Source of the DNA: CALOAD01 sp942491415
Lineage (GTDB): Bacteria; Cyanobacteriota; Vampirovibrionia; Gastranaerophilales; CALOAD01
Assembly (NCBI GenBank): GCA_942491415.1
Contig: CALOAD010000014.1
Location: forward strand, 434,001-498,000
Length of the DNA: 64,000 bases
Direction of reading: 5' to 3'
The translations under genes were made by a program, and so were the position numbers. Shown piece after piece: positions 7,316-16,473 of this stretch. Under the pieces are notes generated by a model. The model did no database searches. It worked only from the letters and a program-made list of their open reading frames with translations, and was not told where the DNA came from. Positions within the stretch are counted from its first letter, which is position 1. Every line of letters begins with the position of its first letter.

Positions 7316-8449
7316 ATGAAAAAAATTGCATTAGTTTTAAGACTTTTTCAAGAAAAGAATTTTCACGGTGGAGGTGAAAAACTTTTTAGTAAATTAATTT
7401 TAGGCTTTATACAAAAAGGTGATCTTGTTGATATTTACTGTAGCAAATCCGATATTGAATCTTTTGACGGTGTTAATAAGATTGTTTTGATTGATGAAAA
7501 TTACGATCATAATGATCCTTTATCAATGGAAAAATTCTATCAAAAAGCAAAAAAACTTATTGATAAAGAACATTATGATCATGTTATCTCTGAAAATATC
7601 ACCCCTCCAATGGATATAACTTTTTTACAAGGACATTCACTTATAAACAGGTTTAAAGCCCATAAAAACTTGTTCGAAAAATTCATCTACAAATTTAGAC
7701 CTGTAAAAATTCAACGAATCAAATACCAAAAAAAATGGATGGAACAAGGTTATAATAAAATTTTTGTACCTTCAAATGCCTTAAAACAGGATATTATAAA
7801 CAATTTTGGAATTAATGAAAATAAAATCAACATAATTTACCCCGGTGTTGAAATCCCTAGTGATGTTGAAACTATCGAAAATAAACCATTGCAAAAGCCT
7901 CTTGTTTTTGGATTATCAGCTCCCGGCTTTAAAATAAAAGGAGGTTTTGTGTTCTTAAAAGCTCTTTCACTTTTAAAAGCTAAAGACATGGATTTTAAAG
8001 CCAAAATAATCTATCCTAAATTTCGAAAAAATTTGGGAGTTAAATTGCTTTTGAAATTATACGGTATTGAAAAAAATATCGAATTTTTAGGTTTTCAAAA
8101 AGACATGCAAAACTTTTATAAATCTATTGATATTGTCGTTATTCCATCTATTGAAGATTCATTTGGTCTTGTCGCACTGGAAGCAATGGCAAACAAAAAA
8201 GTTTGCCTAATCAGTAGTAATGCAGGAGCCAGCGAGCTAATACAAGACAATGATAATGGTTTTGTATATGAAATGTCTCAACATGGTGCTACAAATTTAG
8301 CTAAAAAAATGGAATTTATCATTAAAAATAAATCTATAACAACAAAAATGACCAACAAGGTTTTTGATACAGCAAAAAAATTCAACTGGGATAAAACTTT
8401 TCTTGACTTCTATGCACGATTAACTGAAAATACTTCTAATAACAGTTAA
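7316..8449 (+). CDS. GT4-type glycosyltransferase
   Basis: A GT-B fold glycosyltransferase of 377 residues. The N-terminal domain begins KKIALVLRLFQEKNFHGGGEKLFSKL with a Gly-rich acceptor-domain loop. The C-terminal nucleotide-sugar domain holds the EDSFGLVALEAMA motif (EX7E-type, near residue 280). The sequence between is consistent with family 4 (WaaG-like LPS or capsule glycosyltransferases). AGGA lies 12 bases before the ATG. The substrate cannot be told from sequence; the neighbouring sugar-kinase-like genes suggest cell-surface or hexose metabolism. Confidence 0.85.
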   Translation: MKKIALVLRLFQEKNFHGGGEKLFSKLILGFIQKGDLVDIYCSKSDIESFDGVNKIVLIDENYDHNDPLSMEKFYQKAKKLIDKEHYDHVISENITPPMDITFLQGHSLINRFKAHKNLFEKFIYKFRPVKIQRIKYQKKWMEQGYNKIFVPSNALKQDIINNFGINENKINIIYPGVEIPSDVETIENKPLQKPLVFGLSAPGFKIKGGFVFLKALSLLKAKDMDFKAKIIYPKFRKNLGVKLLLKLYGIEKNIEFLGFQKDMQNFYKSIDIVVIPSIEDSFGLVALEAMANKKVCLISSNAGASELIQDNDNGFVYEMSQHGATNLAKKMEFIIKNKSITTKMTNKVFDTAKKFNWDKTFLDFYARLTENTSNNS

Positions 8450-8493
8450 AAGCGGATATAATAAGTAAACAATCATTAGGAGCAAAATTACTT

Positions 8494-9441
8494 ATGGGTA
8501 AATATTCAATAGGTGTCGACTTAGGTGGTACAAAGATTATGGCTGGTATTATCAATACCAACACCGGTGATGTTGTATCTTACGCAAAAAAAAGAACAAA
8601 AAAAGAACGTGGTAGCGATGTAATCGTCAAAAGAATAATAGAAACAATTGAAAAAGTAATCGACGAATCAAATATTGAAATTGACAAAGTAGAATCTATA
8701 GGAATGGGAGCCGCAGGACAAGTTGATAGAGAAAACGGTATCATAATTTCAGCACCTAATCTAAAGTGTTACGATGTAAATATTAAATCCATACTGGAAG
8801 AACATTTTAATAAGCCTGTAAAACTGGGAAATGACGTTGAAGTAGCAACCCTAGGAGAAATGACTTTCGGGAGTGGAAAAGATTTTAACAACTTTGTCTG
8901 TGTTTTTGTTGGAACAGGCATCGGTTCAGGAATTGTACTTAACGGTAAAATCCATAAAGGCACTTCCGGCACTGCCGGTGAAATAGGTCATATTGTTATA
9001 TCAGAAGGTGGTAGACTTTGTGGTTGTGGTGCAAACGGGTGTCTTGAAGCTTACGCCTCTCGTAGTGCTGTTGAAAAAAAGATAAAAGCTCAAATTAAAA
9101 GAGGAAGAAATTCTGTCGTAATTGAATACCTCAAAGAAAGTGGAAATTTAAGATCTTCTCAGCTTAAAGATTCTGTTAGCGAAAACGATGAGCTGGTTAT
9201 AGAATGTATAAAAGAATCAGCAGGATATTTAAGTAGCGGACTGGCTTCTATTATGAACTTTTTAAACCCCGAAGCTATTATCTTAGGCGGTGGAATGATC
9301 GAAGCTATAGATCTTTTATTTGAAGAAACAACAAAAAAAGTTAAAAATAAAGCTTTAAGTGTACCGGCAAGCAAAACAAAAATTATAAAAGCTAAATTAG
9401 GTGATTTTTCAGGCATAGTCGGAGCGTCTTTGCTTAACTAA
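8494..9441 (+). CDS. ROK-family sugar kinase (glucokinase-like)
   Basis: ROK kinases phosphorylate hexoses (glucose, N-acetylmannosamine, fructose) with ATP. The 315-residue protein has the N-terminal phosphate loop GVDLGGTKIMAG, the catalytic Asp region GNDVEVATLGE, the FVGTGIGSGIV loop, the GEIGH motif at about 161-165 and the ROK zinc site CGCGANGCLEAYAS near 175-188. No N-terminal HTH is present, so it is an enzyme rather than a NagC-type repressor. AGGAGC precedes the ATG. Glucokinase is the likeliest activity by similarity; substrate is not proved. Confidence 0.92.
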   Translation: MGKYSIGVDLGGTKIMAGIINTNTGDVVSYAKKRTKKERGSDVIVKRIIETIEKVIDESNIEIDKVESIGMGAAGQVDRENGIIISAPNLKCYDVNIKSILEEHFNKPVKLGNDVEVATLGEMTFGSGKDFNNFVCVFVGTGIGSGIVLNGKIHKGTSGTAGEIGHIVISEGGRLCGCGANGCLEAYASRSAVEKKIKAQIKRGRNSVVIEYLKESGNLRSSQLKDSVSENDELVIECIKESAGYLSSGLASIMNFLNPEAIILGGGMIEAIDLLFEETTKKVKNKALSVPASKTKIIKAKLGDFSGIVGASLLN

Positions 9442-9576
9442 AAAACAAATTCATAAAAAACACCCCTAACGACTATTCATTTTTTATAAATAGATATGTT
9501 ATTATTTATAATGTACTCTCAAAAATCAATGTTTGAGGGTTGTTTTTGAGATATTTCAGATCAAGGAGTTAATATA

Positions 9577-9963
9577 ATGAAACTTTTGCATACTATGATA
9601 AGAGTTGCCGATATAAAAAAATCTCTTGCTTTTTACCAAGATATTTTAGGATTGAAACTTTCCAGAACTAAAGAACTTACAAAGGTGGGGGCTACTTTAT
9701 ATTTCCTTACTGACGAAGCAAGTGGCTCTGAAATTGAACTTACCTATAATCATGTGCTGCCTGAAGGTGGTTATACACGTGGTTCATACTTCGGACACCT
9801 TGCTTTTGAAACCGAAGATATGAATAAATTCACAGAAAAATTAAAAAAATTTGGCATTGAATATGCAAGACCTCCTTTTATGGTAACTGAAAACGGTCCA
9901 AAAATTGCTTTTGTAGATGATCCTAATGGTATTTCAATCGAAATAATCGAAAAAAGAAAATAA
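9577..9963 (+). CDS. gloA: Lactoylglutathione lyase (glyoxalase I)
   Basis: Glyoxalase I converts the methylglyoxal-thiol hemithioacetal to S-lactoylglutathione. The 128-residue protein has the two beta-alpha-beta-beta-beta modules and all four metal ligands at the positions known from E. coli GloA: H5, E54, H74 and E122. The short length suggests the Ni/Co-dependent bacterial type. AAGGAG precedes the ATG. It lies behind the ROK kinase with its own 135-base upstream gap. Confidence 0.93.
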   Translation: MKLLHTMIRVADIKKSLAFYQDILGLKLSRTKELTKVGATLYFLTDEASGSEIELTYNHVLPEGGYTRGSYFGHLAFETEDMNKFTEKLKKFGIEYARPPFMVTENGPKIAFVDDPNGISIEIIEKRK

Positions 9964-10054
9964 TAGTAAAAAAAACTAAATATTATAGCAATTTTTATAC
10001 GTTTCCCGTTTTATATCTTTATAAACATTAAATTATATAAAAGGGAACAATTTC

Positions 10055-11326
10055 ATGCTCCATATGAAAAATAATTTTCAAAGTCCAAAAAATATAAATT
10101 TTGGTTATAACATTTATTTTGATACAGGAGCCAGTAAAAAAGGCGGTTCTATTGAAGGGGAGATTAGATCCTCTCAAACTGATAAACTTATAACAAAGTT
10201 TCCGGCTGATGGAAAAGGTGTTGTTTGCCCTAAAGGTATTAAAAATTCAGCAGAATACGTTAAAAATATAGCTAAACATTTTGAAACGGCAATAAAATCA
10301 AGTATTGATAAAATTAAAAACCTGAAAGGCGATGATCAAAAATTAGAAGCTATTGTTGGATTTGTTCCGGGTCAAACAAGACAAAAATCAAACCGAAAAG
10401 GTTTTATAGCTCCGATTTTAGCAAATATTTTAGATCTAAAAAATAATAGTTTAAAAAATGTTGATTATAGTCTAATCACAGACTTTTTAAAGTCGAAAAA
10501 TATTGCTATAAAAGAAAATGTCTCCAGTATTCAAGTTAACGACTTGATGGGAGCGACTTTAGGCATTGCAAAACAAAACAAAGAACTACTAAAACCAGGC
10601 TTTATGGGTGCTGTATTTATGACAGGCGGAGGTTTTGGAGTTGCTTATATGGAAGTGACCGACGTTGACGGTAAACAATACTTAACTGTAAAAGCTTCGG
10701 AAAGCGGTCATAACAAGTCATTGAACAGTGATAACAACTATGAAAAAACAGGTGCTTCCGTGCCTGCAATGATAGATAATTTCTGCGAAAAAGCAGGTAT
10801 TGATTCTCAAGCAGCAGAAGTGTTTAAAGCTATAGGTGATGCAAGAATTGTATCTAATTTTGAAATAAAATTAAAAAATGACCCCAGAAATCAGCAGTTA
10901 GCAAAAAAACTTTCCAATATGGAGAATATTCAAGTTACAGAAAAAAACAACGACTACACAATAAAAATTATTAACAAATCAAACCTTAGAGCCGCCAAAG
11001 CCTTTGCGGTGAAAGCTTATACAGATGACCTTGCAACTATGGCTCATTTGAAAATAAACGAAGGTTACAATACAGTATTTTTAGCCGGTCCACTCGCCAC
11101 AAAAAATGCAAATCCGGCACTCAATAACAAATTAGCAGATGTAATAGAGCAAAAAGCTCGTAAATTATCGGATGCTGCCGGAAATAACCTTGCTGATATG
11201 TATGATTTTAAAGTTGTTATAGAAGATAAAGTTCAAGAAAATACTATCGGATCAAAATTACTTTCTAAAGGTCAATTCCAGGGAAATAGAGGTAATTATT
11301 TTATGATCCCGCTTTCTGAAGTTTAA
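10055..11326 (+). CDS. Divergent ASKHA/ROK-like protein, possible sugar kinase
   Basis: A 423-residue protein that I place only loosely. It has a FGYNIYFDTGASKKGG stretch reminiscent of an N-terminal phosphate loop, an AIVGFVPGQTRQ segment, VNDLMGATLGIAKQNKE resembling the ROK NDxxAAxxGE region, MGAVFMTGGGFGVAYM as a glycine-rich nucleotide loop, and SESGHNKS in place of the ROK GEIGH motif. The canonical ROK CxCGxxGCxE zinc site is absent. A long insertion (about 270-330) is unusual. GGGA precedes the ATG at 10055; the second ATG (10064) is possible. It lies near a true ROK kinase, which supports but does not prove a sugar-kinase origin. Confidence 0.6.
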   Translation: MLHMKNNFQSPKNINFGYNIYFDTGASKKGGSIEGEIRSSQTDKLITKFPADGKGVVCPKGIKNSAEYVKNIAKHFETAIKSSIDKIKNLKGDDQKLEAIVGFVPGQTRQKSNRKGFIAPILANILDLKNNSLKNVDYSLITDFLKSKNIAIKENVSSIQVNDLMGATLGIAKQNKELLKPGFMGAVFMTGGGFGVAYMEVTDVDGKQYLTVKASESGHNKSLNSDNNYEKTGASVPAMIDNFCEKAGIDSQAAEVFKAIGDARIVSNFEIKLKNDPRNQQLAKKLSNMENIQVTEKNNDYTIKIINKSNLRAAKAFAVKAYTDDLATMAHLKINEGYNTVFLAGPLATKNANPALNNKLADVIEQKARKLSDAAGNNLADMYDFKVVIEDKVQENTIGSKLLSKGQFQGNRGNYFMIPLSEV

Positions 11327-11355
11327 TATACCGATACAAAAAAATAGTTGGGAGC

Positions 11356-11396
11356 ATTTTTTAAGAAATGCGATCGCAATCGGATTTCTTAAAAAT
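11356..11396. terminator. Bidirectional terminator hairpin with a HIP1 octamer in its loop
   Basis: ATTTTTTAAGAAAT (11356-11369) pairs with ATTTCTTAAAAAT (11384-11396) between two convergent genes. The loop contains GCGATCGC (11370-11377), the cyanobacterial HIP1 palindrome. A/T runs on both sides make it usable in either direction. Confidence 0.7.
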
Positions 11397-11416
11397 AAAC
11401 TCGTTTCAGTCTAAAA

Positions 11417-11836
11417 CTATCTTTGCAACAATGAATCAAAGTCTACAGAGCTTTTATAATAAAAGCCGCATCCTTCAATGGTTTTGCCTCCTGCTGCTAT
11501 AAAATCAGTTTTTACAAAAGGATACGCACGACAAAAAAGACTTCTGGAGAAATAACTTTTGCATTTGTTATCATCGCCTAAAGATTTGCACGTAAAAAGT
11601 AAAATACCATTTTCATCACAACCTGAGACATAAAAATTCTCATATCGTTTTTGCCATTTTTTTAATTTTTCAAAAGTATCTACATCTTTTATAAAATCAT
11701 CTTTAACTTTAAAAGTTATTGTTCTGCAACAATTTCCACATTGCTTGCAACTTCCTGCTTTTATATATTTGGGACCAAAATTTTTTTGGTATAAAAGATT
11801 TAAAAATGGTTTTAAAGACATGATTAAAGATTTCAC
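11417..11836 (-). CDS. YkgJ-type cysteine-cluster protein
   Basis: The 139-residue protein carries the CxxCxxCC pattern of the YkgJ family (CKQCGNCC near residue 30), followed by CKSLGDDNKCKSYFSRSLFCRAYP and a terminal GCGF. These cysteines probably bind zinc or an iron-sulfur cluster; the family's reaction is not established. The GTG start overlaps the stop codon of the upstream lipoprotein gene (TAGTG), so the two are co-translated. Confidence 0.8.
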   Translation of the reverse strand: MKSLIMSLKPFLNLLYQKNFGPKYIKAGSCKQCGNCCRTITFKVKDDFIKDVDTFEKLKKWQKRYENFYVSGCDENGILLFTCKSLGDDNKCKSYFSRSLFCRAYPFVKTDFIAAGGKTIEGCGFYYKSSVDFDSLLQR

Positions 11837-12243
11837 TACTCTACTACCTTAAAAAAAGTTTCGACCAAAGGTATTTTAAGGTTTTCATTACAAAAAATCC
11901 TAATTACATAATGACCTTTTTCATGAAGAGTCAAGCTATCAATAAAAAACTTCTTTGAAGTGTCAATACCGATATCACGAGCATGAGAGAGTTTATATCC
12001 ATACATGCTAACTTTTTCATTGAGTTTTACCACCTGTACTCGAGCCCTTGAAGAAGTAAACTCCTCAGGACTCAAAACTGCAAAATTAATGGGTTCACCA
12101 AGCTCAAAAACTTTTTCAGGATAAAAAGTTTGAACTGTTATAGGTCTTGAGCTTAAAAAAATTGAAGGTTTTTCCTTATCGCATCCAGACAAAAAAGGCA
12201 TCAACAGAAAAAAAACTGCACTTAAAATTAAAGCTTTCTTCAT
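11836..12243 (-). CDS. Small lipoprotein of unknown function
   Basis: A 135-residue protein with a lipoprotein signal: KKA start, hydrophobic core ILSAVFFLLMPFL and lipobox LSGC with Cys21. The mature part has beta-rich character and one Cys pair partner candidate near residue 118. No domain is recognised. It sits between a large TPR protein and the cysteine-cluster gene, all on one strand, suggesting an envelope-linked operon. Confidence 0.75.
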   Translation of the reverse strand: MKKALILSAVFFLLMPFLSGCDKEKPSIFLSSRPITVQTFYPEKVFELGEPINFAVLSPEEFTSSRARVQVVKLNEKVSMYGYKLSHARDIGIDTSKKFFIDSLTLHEKGHYVIRIFCNENLKIPLVETFFKVVE

Positions 12244-12250
12244 TTCAAAC

Positions 12251-14377
12251 CTATTGAACTTCTAATTGTTTAATTTCTTTTATAATAACGGGCGTTGTAT
12301 TTTCCTGAGGCTCCACGGTATTATTTACAGGGATCTCTTCCTTTTCTTGTTCCTGTTGTTCAATCGGCTCAGAATCTACTTGCAAAGGTAAATTTTTTCT
12401 TAGTAATTTAATCCTTTGATTAATATGACCTGCCATAATATCGTCCTGGGATAACGAAACAAACTTTTCATAATGATTTATAGCCTGTTTATAGTTCTTT
12501 TCTTTTTCAAAAACCATACCTAGCGCATAATATACAAAAGAAAATTCCGGTTTTAACTTTACAACTTGCTCGTAATGTTTTTTTGCTGTTTGTATATCTC
12601 CCATTTCAGCAAGCGTAAGTCCTAAATTAAATCTTGCATCTGCACTTCCGGGATTTATCTCTATAGCCTGTTTGTAATAATCAATAGCCTTTGTATTTTC
12701 TGATTTATCCTTATAAATATTACCCAGTTTTATCAATACACTCGGCGTTTTACTAAAGTCCATTGCTTTATTATATTCCTTGACAGCTTTGTTTATTTCG
12801 CCATTTTTAACATAATTATCTCCCAATCCTTCATGTGCTTCTGCTGATTTAGGATCAAGTTCCAATGCTTTTTTATAAGCACCTTTTGCTTCTTCTGTTT
12901 TTTTGAATTTTGTCAAAGTATTTCCAAAAGCAAGGAAAAGTTCTTTATTTTCAGGATTTTGAGAGATTGCTCTTTCATAACATTCTATAGCTTTATCCTC
13001 CAAACCCATTTTTTGATAGGCGTTTGCAAGCCCCGATAAAGCATAAAACTCGGTTGGACTATATTCAAGAGCTTTTTCATAAAGGTCTATAGACCTTTCA
13101 TATTGCTTAATTGATGCCATTTCATTGCCCTTGCCAATATAAGCTTGGGCTAAATCTTGTTTCACGCTAAATTTATCATCAATAGCAATAGACCTGATAT
13201 ACAGCTCAATTGCTCTATCATAATTACCCGCTGCGTGATTAGCCATTGCCGTATTATGATAAAGCTTTGCATCATCGCCTTTTTCTTGCAGCATCTCTTC
13301 ATATAGCTTAATCGCATCTTCATATTTTTTATCCATATAATAGGTTGAAGCAAGCGCATCCTTAATATCAAAGCTTTTCATATTTAAAGATAAAGCCTTA
13401 AGTAATTCTTTTGTTGATTTTGCAAGCTTTTTATTTTTCTGATAAATAAGCCCTAGTCTTAAATAAGCATTTGCATTATCAGGAACATTACTTATATAAG
13501 TTTCATATTCATCAATAGCTTTTTGTTCTTCTCCCAATTCAAACAAAACACCTGCATAATCAAATCTTATCTCATGCAAACCGGGTTTAATTTTTAAAAC
13601 TTTTTCAAACTGTTCTTTTGCTTCTTTTTTTCTATCCGTATTTAAATAACACACTGCTAAATTTGCCTGTGATTGAATATCATCAGGTTTTTTAGTTATC
13701 GCTTCATTAAGTACCTCAAGGGCTTTTTCATATTTTTTAGAATTTATCAATGCTTTTCCATAATTGCTAAAGCTTTTAAATTCTTCAGAATCATTCGCAT
13801 ATAACAAAGAATATTCCTTTGCCGCTTTTTCAGGTTTTTCCATTTTTAGAAAAATTGCAGCCAGGCTCTCTCTGGCTGATATGTGATCAGGGTAAAAATA
13901 TAAAAACTTATTATAATAATCAGCTGCGCCTTTTAAATCTCCTTGTAAATCCTTCACAGAGGCTATGTTTAAATAGTTGTATTTGTATTCAGGGAAAAGC
14001 CTCATAGAGTTCATATAAGCATCTAAAGCCGCATCATAATTATTGTGTTGTTGAAGAATATTTCCAATACTAATATAGATAAAAGCATCATTTGGCTTAA
14101 TTCTTGCCGCTTGATAATAAGAATTAAGAGCCTCTTTCCAATAACCCAATTCTGAATATATGCCCGCCAATTTTGTGTGTAATAATGCGTCTTTTGGTGA
14201 TATACGAATCGCCAACCTCAACTCATCTACAGCTCCCTTGTAATCATTAATACTTTCATAGACAAGGGCGTTTTTATAATGTTGATGAGCTCTTGGGCTC
14301 ATTGCAAAAGCTGAAGGTGTATTTAAACCTATTATTACTGCCATTAAAATTGACCATTTTAATTTATTTTTAATCAT
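12251..14377 (-). CDS. Secreted TPR-repeat protein
   Basis: About 708 residues. The N-terminus is a signal peptide (MIKNKLKWSILMAVIIGLN...SAFA). It is followed by an almost unbroken array of about 18 tetratricopeptide repeats, recognisable by spaced A-x3-Y and P-x-(S/N/D) patterns up to about residue 650. A Gln/Glu/Pro-rich tail ends in KEIKQLEVQ. TPR superhelices bind peptides or assemble complexes; this one should act in the periplasm. The ATG at 14377 follows GGGAGTA; the longer frame from 14416 lacks a ribosome site and would bury the signal peptide. Its partners are unknown. Confidence 0.88.
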   Translation of the reverse strand: MIKNKLKWSILMAVIIGLNTPSAFAMSPRAHQHYKNALVYESINDYKGAVDELRLAIRISPKDALLHTKLAGIYSELGYWKEALNSYYQAARIKPNDAFIYISIGNILQQHNNYDAALDAYMNSMRLFPEYKYNYLNIASVKDLQGDLKGAADYYNKFLYFYPDHISARESLAAIFLKMEKPEKAAKEYSLLYANDSEEFKSFSNYGKALINSKKYEKALEVLNEAITKKPDDIQSQANLAVCYLNTDRKKEAKEQFEKVLKIKPGLHEIRFDYAGVLFELGEEQKAIDEYETYISNVPDNANAYLRLGLIYQKNKKLAKSTKELLKALSLNMKSFDIKDALASTYYMDKKYEDAIKLYEEMLQEKGDDAKLYHNTAMANHAAGNYDRAIELYIRSIAIDDKFSVKQDLAQAYIGKGNEMASIKQYERSIDLYEKALEYSPTEFYALSGLANAYQKMGLEDKAIECYERAISQNPENKELFLAFGNTLTKFKKTEEAKGAYKKALELDPKSAEAHEGLGDNYVKNGEINKAVKEYNKAMDFSKTPSVLIKLGNIYKDKSENTKAIDYYKQAIEINPGSADARFNLGLTLAEMGDIQTAKKHYEQVVKLKPEFSFVYYALGMVFEKEKNYKQAINHYEKFVSLSQDDIMAGHINQRIKLLRKNLPLQVDSEPIEQQEQEKEEIPVNNTVEPQENTTPVIIKEIKQLEVQ

Positions 14378-14456
14378 TTCTACTCCCTGAAAATAATTCA
14401 AAGACCTTACCAACATAATAAATTATCTACCTTAAAAGGCTAAAAGGTCAATTATA

Positions 14457-15326
14457 TTAATTTTTTTTATCATTCTGCTTTGCTATTCTAGGAGCCAGTC
14501 TTTTATAGACTTGGGAGTTTATTTCTCCACCAATTAGAATTATCAAAGAGGTATAATATAACCAAAGCAAAAGCACCGCAAAAGCTCCCAGAGTTCCGTA
14601 AACTTTGTTAAACGAACCAAAGTTTTCAACATAAATACTAAAAGCCCAAGATGCTAATAACCAGAACAAACAAAAGAATAAAGATCCGGGGAATGTACTC
14701 AAAATACGTGATTTAGTACAACCGGCAACATTAGGCATAAAATAATAATTCAAAAATGCCATTGTATAAAGCGCAAAGAAGGTAACAGGCCATCTAACCA
14801 ACAACACCGTATTTATTACATCATAAGGCATGTGTATAAAGCTGACTATTAATTGCAATATTAACTTTCCGAAGATAATAAAGTTAACACCAATAAACAA
14901 AACCAACGCATTCACTATTACCATTACGATTGCAAGACCTCTCACATACCAAAAAGGTCTTGTTTCTTTTGCATTATACGCTCTATTCAAACCCTTTATA
15001 ATTACAGCCGTTGCATTTGACGCCACAAACAATGTAATAACCAAACCTATTGTCAAAATACCTTCTGATGAAGCTTTAATAATATCTGTGAGTACTTTTT
15101 CAATAACATTCATTACATCAGCAGGAATAAATGAATGCATTGACATAATAATTTGCCCCACTTGTGTTTCAGTTCCTACAACACCAAAAACCGCCACTAA
15201 AAAGATTAAAAACGGAAAAAACGCCATCGTAAAATTAAAAGCCATTTCACCCGCCATCCCGGGAAAATCATCTTTTATAATGCATAATCCAAGCTCTTTT
15301 ATAAATCTACAAAATCTTAATATCAT
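14457..15326 (-). CDS. YihY/BrkB-family inner membrane protein
   Basis: A 289-residue integral membrane protein with about six hydrophobic segments. The family motif near the N-terminus, DDFPGMAGEMAFNFTMAFFPFLIFL, and the late LYYTSLIILIGGEIN are typical of the YihY/BrkB group (formerly called ribonuclease BN). The physiological role of the family is unsettled. The ribosome site is weak. It lies between the TPR gene and a DHH phosphoesterase on the same strand. Confidence 0.88.
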   Translation of the reverse strand: MILRFCRFIKELGLCIIKDDFPGMAGEMAFNFTMAFFPFLIFLVAVFGVVGTETQVGQIIMSMHSFIPADVMNVIEKVLTDIIKASSEGILTIGLVITLFVASNATAVIIKGLNRAYNAKETRPFWYVRGLAIVMVIVNALVLFIGVNFIIFGKLILQLIVSFIHMPYDVINTVLLVRWPVTFFALYTMAFLNYYFMPNVAGCTKSRILSTFPGSLFFCLFWLLASWAFSIYVENFGSFNKVYGTLGAFAVLLLWLYYTSLIILIGGEINSQVYKRLAPRIAKQNDKKN

Positions 15327-15362
15327 TTAAAATTTAAAAACCCGAACCACTCTCTAAAACTT

Positions 15363-16343
15363 TTAATTAGACTTCGATATTTGCTTTTCAACAATCGGCA
15401 AAACTTCTTTGGCTGCATCTTCTATATTTTTTTCAATTGTACAACCTGCTGCCAATTTATGTCCACCACCACCAAAAAATCTTGCGATTTCACAAACATC
15501 AGCCTTATTACTTCTAAAACTGACTTTAGAATTTCCTTTTACAGTTTCTTTAAACACCATCGAGACTTCAACCGTACTTATTTGTCTCAATGCTTCCGAA
15601 ACTCCATCAGTATGATCATCCGTTGCAGAAAAATCTTGCAACATTTTTCTACTAATAAGAGTATAGGCTATTTTGCCTTTTTTTTCAAAAATAGCATTGT
15701 CTACACAATGAGCCTGAAGTTTAACCATAGCTATAGGCTTTGATTCATAACATTTTTTAAAAACATACCCAGGATTCACTCCCGCCCTCATAAGAGCTGC
15801 TGCTACTTCAAAAGTTTCAGGTCTGGTATTTTCAAACTTAAAACCACCTGTATCCGTCAATATAGCTGTATATAAATTAATAGCAACTTCTTTTTTTATT
15901 TTTAGACCAAGCGCCTTTGCTATATGAAAAACTACTTCTCCGGTAGCAGATGCCTTTGGATCTACAATATTTATATCAGCAAAATTATTATTACTGACAT
16001 GATGATCAACATTTGCTGTCAACTTAGCATTTCTAAATATTTCAATAGATTCACCTAATCTGTCAATTGCAGCACAATCAGAAGTTATCACCAAATCATA
16101 ACTTCCCAAAATCTGAGGATTATCAACAGTAACAACCGACTCTACATCAGGCAAAAACTTATAAACATCAGGAACTTTGCCAACTATTAGTCTTTGAACA
16201 TTTTTATTGGTATTTTCTTGTTCTATCATTGCCGCCAATGCAAGCATTGACCCTAAAGTATCTCCGTCAGGACCTACATGGGATAATATGGCTATATTTT
16301 TTGATTTTTTTACCGCCTCAACAAGTTTTTTTATAGTATCCAT
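15363..16343 (-). CDS. nrnA: DHH/DHHA1 phosphoesterase (NrnA-like)
   Basis: NrnA-type enzymes degrade nanoRNA and dephosphorylate pAp. The 326-residue protein has the DHH motifs SHVGPDGDTLGSMLAL (near 20-35), the VDHHVSN signature near 110 and the DHHA1 terminal FGGGGHKLAAGCT. The ATG at 16343 is chosen because the longer frame to 16397 adds a non-conserved leader. The alternative is a related cyclic-dinucleotide phosphodiesterase of the GdpP/PDE2 type, but no membrane or PAS/GGDEF domain is attached. Confidence 0.88.
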   Translation of the reverse strand: MDTIKKLVEAVKKSKNIAILSHVGPDGDTLGSMLALAAMIEQENTNKNVQRLIVGKVPDVYKFLPDVESVVTVDNPQILGSYDLVITSDCAAIDRLGESIEIFRNAKLTANVDHHVSNNNFADINIVDPKASATGEVVFHIAKALGLKIKKEVAINLYTAILTDTGGFKFENTRPETFEVAAALMRAGVNPGYVFKKCYESKPIAMVKLQAHCVDNAIFEKKGKIAYTLISRKMLQDFSATDDHTDGVSEALRQISTVEVSMVFKETVKGNSKVSFRSNKADVCEIARFFGGGGHKLAAGCTIEKNIEDAAKEVLPIVEKQISKSN

Positions 16344-16473
16344 TTTTATTTTTCTTTGTATTATTAGTAATCTCTGTAGTAAAATTGATTTTACCACGAA
16401 TTTTAAAAGAAGGTATTTTCTAAAGTTTTGTCACTTAATAACTTTTAGACTATTCAATAGGGGAAATAAACAA

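Noticed and set aside
16207..16473. Longer N-terminus for the CaCA antiporter
   Set aside because: It overlaps the opposite-strand DHH gene and lacks a ribosome site, whereas the start at 16474 has one and begins at a membrane segment.
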